NCBI GenBank assembly: GCA_009763385.1
Contig: CM019824.1
Coordinates: forward strand, 150,170,305-150,234,304
Reading direction: 5' to 3'
Source: Coix lacryma-jobi var. lacryma-jobi
Taxonomy: Eukaryota > Streptophyta > Magnoliopsida > Poales > Poaceae
DNA: 64,000 bases
The first letter of the stretch is position 1; each line of letters begins with the position of its first letter. A program made the position numbers and the translations under genes. Positions 22,711 through 33,086 of the stretch are shown here, piece after piece. The notes below the pieces were generated by a model. The model worked only from the letters and a program-made list of their open reading frames with translations, had not been told where the DNA came from and ran no database searches.

Positions 22711-24680
22711 TCAGACAAGAAAATGAAATAAATGAAACACTGAAGTATTGATACTCACAGGAGCAGCTCCGGGGTCCTGAGACGGCGGTGGAGGAGTCAT
22801 GAGCGTCTGCGGCACGGCCATGCCCTGGGAGGCCATGAAGGCGATGAGCTCCGCCATCTGCTTAGCTTGAGCCTCTATCTGGGCCGACATCTGTGACCGC
22901 ATCTGGAACTCGGACACCTGGCGCTCCTGCCTTTCTCTTTCCAGGCGGGCCTGCGATAATACAAAGTGAATGTTAGAACAATGCAAACATTTAAAGATCA
23001 ATGCACGATGAGTAAAATAGAAATAACCTCGAGCTCGGCGACCCGCGACTGCGCAGGCGACGGGCGTGGGCGTATGGGGACGCTCCCGCTCGTGCTCTGT
23101 GCTCGGAGCTGGGACAGAGTGGGAGTGGAGGCCGTGTCGATGACGCCGTCGCCAAGCCAGAACCGCCCGTGCTTCTTCCCTCCTCCAATCCTCATCACGA
23201 TGCTCCCGTCCAGGTCCGCGGTGGCGGGATCAAAGTCATCCCCATGGACTGTCCTTGCCGCCTCTGAGTAGTCAGTGAGGCGGGGGAGTGGACGCTGGAG
23301 TTGGTGTACGCGTCGGCGGGATCGTCGGGGTTGTAGGAGGTCTCCGCTGCCGTGGCTTGCCCTTGTGGGACATGGCGTATGCCGCCACCGTGCCGCAAGG
23401 CTGGCCACCGTGTGCCTCCGACTGCGAGGAAGACAACAAGATGATTAGCAATCAGGCAACATTTGATCGAGGAATTGATAAAGTCTTTCACGTACCCAAG
23501 CTTGTGCGTACTCGGCGAGGTTGCGGTTGCCCTGGTGGTGTGGTACACCTGGCATCTGCAGACGCGCCTCCCGGGCCTCGGCGTGGTGGGCCGCCCACTC
23601 TTCGGATAGCCACCGGTCCACGATCATCTCCCAGCACTCGGGAAACGACTGGCACCATTGGGGGATCATCTGCACATCATCAAGTATTTCACGTCTAAGC
23701 GTCAGATGAAAAGTACCAAAAGCTTAATCTCAAAAGAAAACACTACCTGCAAGAACTGCGCCCGGCCCAGCGTCATGCCTCTCGCCTGGGCCTTCGTCAC
23801 CCTCGTGGCAAGACCGTGCGTTGTAGGTGATGATGGCCTGCAGTCTCGCCTCGTAGATCATGTCGGTGACGAGCTTCCTACAGGCCCGGGTAGCCGTCAC
23901 CTCCGCCACTGCCTCCTTCCCGGCTCGCACTTGAAGTAGTTCTGCATACAGACACAATACGAGGCGAGACAGTAATTAAAGAAAAAATATGATGAATTTG
24001 ATATTGTTTGACGAAGACTTACCCACAGCTCCGCTCTAACCGCGCCGCCTTGTTGGGGAAGTCTGGGTCTGGGGCGACGCTGTAGTGGTCAAAGGTGTAG
24101 GCCGGCTCGTGCCTCCCGGCATACTGTACTATGCCGGGGTAGTGCTCGCGGCACAGGAGACCCAGGATGCCGTTGGGTTGCGGCCTTTAGGCCCCACAAA
24201 GTCCCATCCCCTGCACAAGTGATTAAAAAAGATTATTAGCTTCTATTTCTATTTTGAATCTCATCGTACGAACAGGTAGTTAGAACATGTACCTTTGTCC
24301 GATGGGCGTGATCCTGGGCGTCGGGCACGTGCCGGCAACGCCGGGAGGCTGGCGGGGCCTCTCAAGTAGGGCGTGGACACCCCTGAGGCACCGAACCCTC
24401 GTCCGCCTCGTCCTCCTCCTGCTCGTCCTCCTCCTCTGCCTCCTCGGCTAATGGTGCCTCCTCCTGCCGCTGGGCCTCGGGCGTGGCCGGCACCTCCTCC
24501 TCGACCTCCTCCTCCTCCTCCTGGAGACGGCTCCTCCGGCGGCGGCCACTCCTCGTCGAGGGCACGTCGGACTGCGAGGCCCGGTACAACCAACTCAACC
24601 GCCTCTGACGTCCTCCCGGCATCTTGCCTCGACCTCCTGCATTTAAAAAGAACAAGCAATGTTGTATTAGAAATAACATA
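22711..24680 (-). pseudogene. TnpA-like (plant Ptta/En/Spm) transposase gene
   Basis: Several minus-strand coding pieces in the TnpA position, downstream of TNP2: an acidic and proline-rich start (24660-24362), a piece with AYTFDHYSVAPDPDFPNK (near 24100-24040), CRKLVTDMIYEARLQAI (near 23880-23820), SFPECWEMIVDRWLSEEWAA (near 23640) and ERQERQVSEFQMRSQM (near 22930). This order fits the plant Transposase_24 family, which resembles the TnpA end-binding protein. Intervening AT-rich gaps with splice-like borders suggest introns, so whether it is broken or only spliced is uncertain. Confidence 0.65.
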
Positions 24681-24799
24681 ACCAAATATGGCAAATAAAA
24701 TAAAACAATAGATCCTAAAAATAAAAATATTAATGTATTAGAAATAATCTGGATCATCCGGATTAGCCGAGCATGAGTCTCCTCATCACTGTCAACCAT

Positions 24800-27700
24800 G
24801 TCTAAGTACTCCTCAGTATCCGAAGACAGGTCATCGTCTTCATTTGCTTGGCCTAAACGGAACGTTCTAGCATTTCTATGTCCTTCTCATTTACCACCTC
24901 ATCCCAGCGTCCTCGTCATCATCTCTACTTCCATTTCCATCGCTTCGGTTAAGTCTATCGTGAACGTCCCTTGCAACCCAGATTCTTGAAAGAACTCACC
25001 GTCATATGTGTTTGTGTTAAAGTTATAATCCTCATCATTGGGAGAGGTAGTTTACCATGTGGTGATATCTTGTGCACAATATACCAACCCAAGAGATGCT
25101 CTTTGATTTTGCACGCGTATGGCGTGTAATAAACCTGCGTGGCCTTTGAGCCACAATATACACATCGGAGCCTGGATAGACAGAATCTGTCGAATTTCGG
25201 CTAGCCCAAGATTAGGTGTCAGCCTCGTTCTTCCAGGATCAAACCAATGGCATTTGAACATGACAGGATTCAAAGGCTTTTCACCATGAAATGAAAGTTC
25301 GTATATTCTTCAATTGTTCCATAGTAGTCACGGTTGTCATTGCCGAAAGTACAAACTCCGCTATTTGTGGTTTTCGATTGGGCTCGACTCTGCTCGTAGC
25401 TTGATGTGTGGAAGCGAAATCCATTCACGTCATAAACCGTTAAATGACTTGACCCTACGGTGAAAGCCTTTTGCAACCTGTCTCAGCTCTTGACTCATAG
25501 ACGCATCGGTTTGAGCCTGCAAGGTGGCGCAAGATATATCGTTATACGGTCAGAACATAAGAGCAAGTTGGAACGTTAGACTAAGTACGACCTACTGTTG
25601 GACAGTACCTTCTGTCGAAACCAAGAAATGAAATCAGGCCTCCCTTGCCCCACACCATTTGCAATTAGGGTTTCAGCTGCCGCATCAGAAAGAGGCCTTG
25701 GTCCATTCGAGAACAAATGAAGAAATTCACTGTACTAAGCAAAAAGAATGGTGTTGGAAAGTGACGACGAATTGGATGAAGATAGATAACAACTTACCCC
25801 ATGTACGGATCCAGCTCATCAAGGTTGGTAAGCACGTATAGCATGATCTTTCGCCACTCTTCATAGTTCAACTGCTTACTGTGGATCCACTTGCCGTGCC
25901 GAGTTGGCCTCGAAAAGGCTAAGAGTCGATTCATTTTCTCCAGCATTGTAACGAGGGGGTGGATTATGCACGCTAGGAAGGTTCTCAGAGTAGTATTCTT
26001 CAGTGAAAGTTGGACACCTCCTCCAGAATGGATGCCTCTGCAATGGAAGCCTCAATTTTGGCTTTGTTTCTACATTTCTTGCGAAGAGTCTTCATATTTC
26101 TCTCGACTGGAAAGCACCAACGCCATTGCACAGGCCCTCCCATTCGAACCTCATTTGGGAGGTGTACGATCAAATGAAGCATCGGAGTGAAGAAGCCTGG
26201 TGGAAAGATCTTCTCCAGCTTACAGAGCAACACAGGTGCAGCTTTCTCCAAGTCATCAACGACGGACCGAGATATCTCCTTGGCACATAGCTGGCGGAAG
26301 AAATAGCTCAACTGCCAGGACAACCCACATAGGTCAGGAAGATAGCCTCGAACCATTGCCGGAAGAAGCCGTTCGATCCATACGTGGAAGTCATGACTCT
26401 TCATCCCTAGGACTCGCAGAGTATAAGTTACTCCTCTCGTTAGATTCGCTGCATATCCATCAGGAATGTCCAATGTCTGAGTCATCCACTGAAGTATTTT
26501 TCTTTCCTTTGTGGCCTGCCCAAGACGAAATCGACCTTGGGCCGTGTCCATCTGCCTAGCGGGCTGAGGAGGCAGCATCTCTTGCTTTGGTCTATCGCAC
26601 AACAGTGTCATGTCTATGTCCTTAGAGCCTTAGGGTTGTGCCTTTAACTTTCCCATGAGTGTTCCCCCAAGCGACTCAGCGATGTTCTTTTCAGTGTGCA
26701 TTACATCAATGTTATGTGGCAGAGAAGATCGTCAATAAAAGGGAGTCTTTCCAAGCCTGACTTATGAGTCCACATATGCTCCTGACCATACCCCGCAAAA
26801 CGACCGTCTGTTTCGTTGAACTGGAGAGCATCTATCTGAGCATGAACCTCGGCACCGGTCAGCAACCGAGGTGGAGGATCTCTCACCACGACACCTTTGG
26901 TAAAGTTCTTGTGTGTCCCGTCTAAAAGGATGGTCAAGAGGTAGGATTGTCGATGTTGGTCGAGCACTCGAATACTTGCCACCCTTCTTCAACCAGATAA
27001 ATCTCGTAGCTGTCTTACAAACGGGCATGAGAACTTGCCATGGACACACCAGGCACAGAATATCCCATATGCCAGGTAGTCATGCAGTGAGTACTGGTAC
27101 CAGATGTGCATTGTTGAAGTAGACCTTGAAGCTCGGTCGTATGTCAATTACCCCTTCATTCCAAGCAGTTTCCAAACATCATCAATCAGAGGCTCCATGT
27201 ACACACTCATGTTATTCCCGGGTGTCCAGGAATTATCAACGACAAGAGACAGTTGACAGAAATGACGTTGAAATAGGACGCCGGGGGGAGATTGAGGGGG
27301 ATAACGAAGACGGGCCAACACGTGTACGGGACAGCCATGAGCATAGGGATTGAAACCGTCGGTTGCAAACGCAACACGAACATTACGAGCCTCTCTAGCT
27401 TTGTCATGATGGATTCGGTCGAAGTGGGCCCATGCTTCACCATCGGCGGAGGATGTACCAACTTCTCAGGATGTATCGGGACCCTGTTTGTGCCATGTCA
27501 TCTGTTTCGCGGATTCCTCGGTCATGTAGAGACGTTGGATCCTCGGGTGTGAACGGCAGGTAACGCAGGACTTTCATGGGGATAGAAAGCTGCCTCTTCG
27601 GGCCTTCACCATCGTCTACCTCCATGTATCTCGACGCTTTACACTTCGGACAGTAACCTGCATCCGTGAGATCTTTCCTGAAGAGGACGCACCCATGTGG

Positions 27701-28517
27701 ACAAGCATGTATCTGCTCATACGGCATCTTCAGTGCACGAAGCAGTTTCTGTGACTCGTACAGGCTCTTTGGCAATATGTGGCCGTCCGGAAGCATGCTA
27801 CCAAATAGGGCCAACATACCATCGACGCATCTCGACTCAGGTTGAACTGGGACTTGAACCCCATCACACGGCCAATGGCATCCAGTTGAGAACCGTTGTC
27901 CGATCGTGAAGGGTTTCTGTGCCGAAGACATCATCTCGTAAAACGCCTTTGCGGTCTTCTCCATCTCCTCCTCCGTACGTCCTTCAGCGTACTGTGCTTC
28001 TTGGAAGTCATCTAACATGTCTGCTACCCCCGCATCAGCATCAAAGTCCTCCAGACGTGGTCGCACTGCCTCCGCTCTCAAAACGATGTGCTTCACCATG
28101 GTAGATCCACCGGGTGTAGTCCGGCGTGAATCCATTGTTCACAAGATGTTTAGCCATGTTTCTTGTCTTGCCTTCTCCGGTTCCCACATCTGCTGCATGG
28201 GCACAACACTTTGATCTCTCCTCGCGAGCGGCGCCAAATGCATTGTTCACGAAAGCATCTGTCTTGCGCAAACCATTCATCGGTGAAATCACTCTGCTTC
28301 TACGGCCCGAGTACATCCACTGACGGTCATCCATCCTACTGTCATGCATCCGAGTACTTACATATCTACCTCCGAGTACTTCCATCCTACTATCATCTAA
28401 TAGGTGAGGATAGGTCCTAATCCCACCCGCGGATACGTACATGAGGCCAGTTCCCATTGTCTGCCCCGAGCCGAGACAGAATTTCGGCAGCACCTCCCCG
28501 ATGTTCTCCCGATACAC
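24800..28517 (-). pseudogene. TNP2-like CACTA transposase (frameshifted)
   Basis: Domains right to left. A transposase-associated region (28517-28041) with DRQWMYSGRR. A catalytic Transposase_21 region (27560-26700) with CPKCKASRY upstream and, in shifting frames, FNPY, LIPGHPGI and WTHKSGL. A DUF4218-like region (26611-26000) with MKSHDFHVWIERLLPAM and LEKIFPPGFF. A DUF4216-like region (25476-25052) with YDVNGFRFHT, YYGTIEEY and FKCHWFDP. The tail to 24800 is acidic. This protein would cut the element ends. Frame changes around 27460, 26980 and 26700 break the catalytic part, so it is likely inactive. Confidence 0.8.
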
Positions 28518-28590
28518 GTCCCTGTAGGGAGTGTGTATCCGGAGACAACAGGGAGGTGATGCCGAAACTCCATCTCGAATCGGGGCAGAC
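28457..28590. repeat. Short inverted repeat upstream of TNP2
   Basis: Arms about 28457-28498 and 28551-28590 share gtctgccccga and tttcggca as inverses, around a ~50-bp loop. Lies at or just before the TNP2 start. Confidence 0.6.
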
Positions 28591-29429
28591 CAGGGGAACT
28601 AGCCTCATCGACGCATCTGCGGGCTGTCCAAGTAACGTGGACAATCCGAAACAGATACGGTTATCGATATGCAGAGACCTGCATACCTCTAGCCGTATCT
28701 TTCGGACGGGAGACGCCTAACTGGGTTCAATGACCTAAGACCCTTTTCTGGGAAGAGACGTTATTTATACCTAGGGTGCCGGTGGAGTCAGGCTAGCGGC
28801 GCAGTGGCGAGTCGGTGCAGTGGCGAGGCGAAGCGGTGCAGGCAGACCGCGACGACGAAGGACGACGATCGAGGTCGCCGAGGATCTCCGGCTTGGCCCC
28901 GACAGGTCCTCCTCCTACAGAAAAGACAAAAAATATAGTATCCATTAGAAATTTCGGCAGAACCCCTGTACGGTGAGGTTTCGAAACTGCAAGAAACAAC
29001 GGCACGATGGCCGACATCCACATATATGTCAAGGCACGATGGCCGACATCAACATACATTAACAAGCACCCCACTACTACTAAATAATACTTGATCGCCG
29101 CATACATGAACCACAAAGAACCAAATTAAAGCCTAGCATATCATCTGATGACTGCTTACAACCATCCGGCCATACACATAGTGAGGGAAATACTGAATTA
29201 GAATTTCTAAAGTATCCCGTCAACTGCGAGGGAAGGGAAGGGTATACTTTGCCGGTGAGCGGTCGGTGACGGCTGTGGGGGACGCGAGAGGTGGGCGCAG
29301 GACTGGTCCGGGGCAAGCTCCTCCTCCCTCAACGGATCTTGGACGGCGGGGCGAGCTCCTCCTCCCCCTCTTCTTCAAACCTACTCTCCTTCCTCCTACC
29401 ACCTACCCCTCCCTCCTACTCCCCGGCGG

Positions 29430-29880
29430 AATTCTCCAACCGGCCAGGCGGGCGGCGGAGGGCGGCGGCGATGGCCGGCTGGGGCGGTGGCGTGGCCGGG
29501 CGGGGGCCGGCAGGGGAGGGGAGCGCTCGGGGGGGGGCGGGGGCGTGGCCGGAGGCGCCGCTGCGGGGGGGCGGGGGCGTGGCCGGGGGGCGTGTCGGAG
29601 AGGCGCGGCGCGGGGGGGGCGGCGGCCGCAGTGGGGCCGCGCGGCGAGGGGGGCGGAGCGCTGGGCTGGGCAGGGGGTGCGGAGGGGCCGGGGGCGCGCC
29701 CGGGCTGGTGGCGGCGGAGGGCAGGCAGGGCGGCGGGCGGCCGCGTGAGGAAGGGGCTGGCGGGAGGGCGGCCCGGGGCGCGGGGCGGGGGGCGGCGGGC
29801 GGAGGAGCGGGCAGCGGGCGGCGCGGCGCGGGCGGCGGAGGCGGGGCGGCGGGCGGCAGGGCGGCCGGGCGTGCGGTGTG
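29430..29880 (+). repeat. G-rich low-complexity block in CACTA
   Basis: About 450 bp made almost wholly of G and C with strong G excess on the plus strand (runs such as cggggggggcggcgg). Long ORFs here come from the absence of AT-rich stops and are not genes. Confidence 0.85.
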
Positions 29881-29934
29881 CGTGTGTTGTGCGTGTGGTT
29901 CGGTGGCCGTTTTTATTTTTTTCATTTGCCTGCT

Positions 29935-31418
29935 TTGCCGAGAGCCGCGATCCGGCTCTCGGCATATACCGGCCCTTGCCGAGAGCCCAATGATCCGGCT
30001 CTCGGCAAAGGATTTTGGTTTATTTTTTTTTACAATATGATTTGCCGAGAGCCCTGGCCCTGGCTCTCGCATAGGTTCCCTTTGCCGAGGGCTTTAGGAA
30101 GCTCTCGGCAAAGCATATTATTTTTTTTTGTTTTTTGGCTCCCATTTTTCCTGTGGCCTTGCTACAGTACTACAAGCCAAGATTTCAAATTTGAAGTGTT
30201 TTCCACAAATCTGGCTATATTTCGCGCATTTTTTTTAATTTGATGATTTTTTCCGCGGGACGCACGTTTGAAGCAGGTGCATGAAATATGAAACTCAGCG
30301 ATTCGAAAATGGTATTCATTCTTCAGAGGGTATTTCGACACCGTATCCAGGGACAGGGGCGGAGACTCGACCGTCTCGTGCACGAGAAACGGCGACCAAG
30401 TGCGTGATATTGGATTTAAAATTATTAAAAATACAAACGAAGTCAGAAAATCATGAAAATGGACGAGTGACCTTGACATCGCATGTAGAGGCTATGAAAA
30501 AATTAGGAATGTTTGGAGCAAGTGGTGACGCAAGATGGTTAAAACTCTGAGATCTCCGCAAGATGTCACCTGTGATGATAGGCGATGATCTCAGGGTTTC
30601 AACCATCTTGCGTCACCACTTGCTCCAAACATTCCTAAATTTTTTTCATAGCCTCTACATGCGATGTCAAGGTCACTCGTCCATTTTCATGATTTTCTGA
30701 CTTCGTTTGTATTTTTAATAATTTTAAATCCAATATCACGCAACTTGGTCGCCGTTTCTCGTGCACGAGACGGTCGAGTCTCCGCACCTGTCCCTGGATA
30801 CGGTGTCGAAATACCCTCTGAAGAATGAATACCATTTTTCGAATCGCTGAGTTTCATTATTTCATGCAGCTGCAGGTCAAACGTGCGTCCCGCGGAAAAA
30901 ATCATCAAATAAAAAAAATGGCGAAATATAGCAAGATTTGTGGAAAACACTTCAAATTTGAAATCTGGCTTGTAGTATGTAGCAAGGCCACAGGAAAAAT
31001 TGGGAGCCAAAAAACAAAAAAAATATATGCTTTGCCGAGAGCTTCCTAAAGCCCTCGGCAAAGGGAACCTATGCCGAGAGCCAGGGGCCAGGGCTCTCGG
31101 CATAGAATTTACAAAAAAAAAAAATTCAACCCTGTGCGAGAGCCTAACAGAGGGCTCTCGGCAAATGTAACGGCGCACGGGGAGCCGTTCGCGAGGGTGC
31201 CGTTTGCTGATACTATTCTACGCGAGGGTTCGGCTCTCGGCATAGGGTCCCTTGCCGAGAGCCTGGCTTAGCGAGAGTCGGACCCTGGCGTAGGGATCGT
31301 CGCCGAGTTTCTTATGGTGCGAGGGCTGGCTCTCGGCAAAGAGCCCTTTGCCGAGTGCCCGTGTTTTAGCTCTCGGCAAAGAGCGGGACGCTCGGCAAAG
31401 AGCCCGTTTCCGGTAGTG
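29935..31418. repeat. Right subterminal repeats of CACTA
   Basis: Same tttgccgag/ctcggcaaa words as the left end, in two groups (29935-30115 and 31029-31400) separated by the body of the large inverted repeat. Confidence 0.92.
30017..31120. repeat. Large inverted repeat (hairpin), arms ~530 bp
   Basis: Left arm about 30017-30554, right arm about 30587-31120, loop 32 bp (30555-30586). Matched blocks include tttccgcgggacgcacgttt (30249-30268) and its inverse near 30878-30897, and tttcaaatttgaagtgtttt (30183-30202) with its inverse near 30943-30962. Differences are few. The outer ends of both arms contain subterminal motifs. Transcription through it would give a long double-stranded RNA. Confidence 0.93.
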
Positions 31419-31421
31419 AAT

Positions 31422-32828
31422 CTTTGTCTCAGCCAACGAGGAATTTCATAGCCACTCAAACTATGAAACTTGATGCATGTGAAAACAAATGATCTCTTAT
31501 GATACAATAGGCTACCAACAAGGCAACAACTGGAATACAATTCATGAAAATGACAGTAGGCAGAACAGGCAAAAGTTAAATATGTTAGAGCACCTGACTT
31601 ACCTAGGCAAGCATGAGGTCAGCAGGCAGTTTTATGCTTGTGTTCCTCATGCACTCTAACCCCAAGTATCAGCAGGATCATGAAAGTAAATTGAACGAAC
31701 ACAGTCTGAGCACATTATCTAATAAGCATTTAAGCGTGAGGTGGGATCATGGTACCTTTGGTTCCTGAGATCGAGTTTCTTCGTCTTTGATGGTGGCCAT
31801 GACCATACTGCCGAAGCAGGTAAAACATGACTCAGGAAGCGGTTGAGGTGGCCCTTCATGCCCTTGATAGAGATATGTGGAGAAAAACCTAGCACCCAAA
31901 AAACCAGCAGACCACCAACCAGAGCAAGGCAAGGTACACCAAATGCATGCCAAATTCCAGTAGCAGGCTGGACAGGGCGACAGACACGCGGCCCAGAACC
32001 ACGTGCGAGGGATTCCACCACTCATTGTGTTGCTGGTTACTGCCGCTGCGCCGCCGGGTGCCTGACTCTTAGTCTACCCAGGCGCCGCCAAAGCCAAAGC
32101 CGCAATCGCGTTCTCCTCGACCCTCCTCATCAGGTTGTCTGCATCGACATTGACCCGGCGCCGGCGCCCGGAGGCACCAAACCAGCAGTCGTGCGTCGTA
32201 GCAACTACAAGTCTACCAAAACGGCAGTTGTCGCATTGGATCCACCATAATTTGCCGCGCATGCGTGTGTGTGCGCGACTGTGGTGGAAGAATAAGGGAG
32301 AAGAGGAGTAGCGGCGTTGTTTTTGTTAGGATTTAGGGCCAACTTCACTTGTATCTCGCTGGCTGCGACACCGCTGCTCCTTATCTTATCTGAGACTGCA
32401 CCATGGGATGCGCCTCCGCGTTGGCCTAGGAATCCTTCAGGCGCTCGTTGATCTCGGCCTAGACCTCGTCCACTCCGGGACAATGGCGGCAGTTGGACGA
32501 ACGACCCCTCCTGGACCAATCTGCTCCCATCGACTCCTCCGCTCTAACCTGTCCCTGACGCTATGGCCATCGGCGCAGGACAAGATTGGATTGGGTGGCG
32601 TTGACGGCGAGGAGGACCAGGGATACGACGGATGGGGATCGAGCCGGGAGGAGTGAACAAGGTGGATTTGGGAGGAGGAGCCAGTGATGGGGCCATCTAT
32701 CAACAACAATAAAAACATACCGGGCGGGCGCGGGATCGTAACGATAGAAAAAATACCGGGTGGACGTCGGATCGCAGGGTGAACCCAAACAAGGCAGGCA
32801 GACGATATCACTATCAATGTTTTAGTTG
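31422..32828. other. Host-like DNA with an exon-like minus-strand ORF
   Basis: No complete gene. On the minus strand 32025-31747 is open for 92 codons, and a possible short coding exon lies at 31800-31756 (ATG in MATIKDEETRSQEPK, ending at a donor AAAG/GTACC). Another minus-strand open stretch (32262-32074) ends at a possible donor (CTG/GGTAGAC). I do not recognise any product. The last 90 bp match the repeat end at 10300-10380. Confidence 0.3.
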
Positions 32829-32830
32829 TA

Positions 32831-33084
32831 CTCCCTCCGTATCCTAATTAGAAGTCGTTTAGGACAGCGACACGGTCTTCGAAGTATAACTGACACTTGT
32901 TTTTAAAAAAGTATTTGTTGTAAAGTGGTGTATATATATTTTCATGAAAGTACTTTTCAAGACAAATTATCTATATGATTTTTACATCTCTAAACTCAAT
33001 AATTAAAAGTTATTCATGATTTATATTCCCAATGTTTGACCAAACCTTTTCCAAAAACGACTTCTAAATAGGATACGGAGGGAG
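32831..33084. mobile_element. Stowaway-like MITE (254 bp)
   Basis: Termini ctccctccgtatcctaatta and the inverse of ggatacggagggag, about 30 bp of near-perfect inverted repeat, flanked by TA on both sides (32829-32830, 33085-33086). CTCCCTCCGT is the standard Stowaway terminus in grasses. The related sequence at 10361-10380 shows the uninterrupted site. Confidence 0.95.
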
Positions 33085-33086
33085 TA

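Larger units (their letters stand above)
21709..31418 (-). mobile_element. CACTA (En/Spm) DNA transposon, complete
   Basis: Ends CACTACTGGAAAC (left) and, inverted, CACTACCGGAAAC (right), flanked by the 3-bp TSD aat (21706-21708 and 31419-31421). Both ends are packed with TTTGCCGAG-type subterminal motifs. Coding runs on the minus strand: TNP2-like transposase (28517 to about 24800) then a TnpA-like gene (about 24680-22711). Frames are interrupted in the TNP2 region, so the copy is probably non-autonomous now. Also holds a GC-rich block (29430-29880) and a long inverted repeat (30017-31120). Confidence 0.95.

Noticed and set aside
29266..30072. Several 160-250 codon ORFs on both strands in the CACTA
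   Set aside because: All lie in the G-rich low-complexity block and consist of Gly/Ala/Arg or Pro/Arg repeats; long ORFs are expected there by composition.
30281..30835. Two similar ORFs on opposite strands (30281-30550 plus, 30635-30835 minus)
   Set aside because: They are the same sequence in the two arms of the inverted repeat, not two genes.
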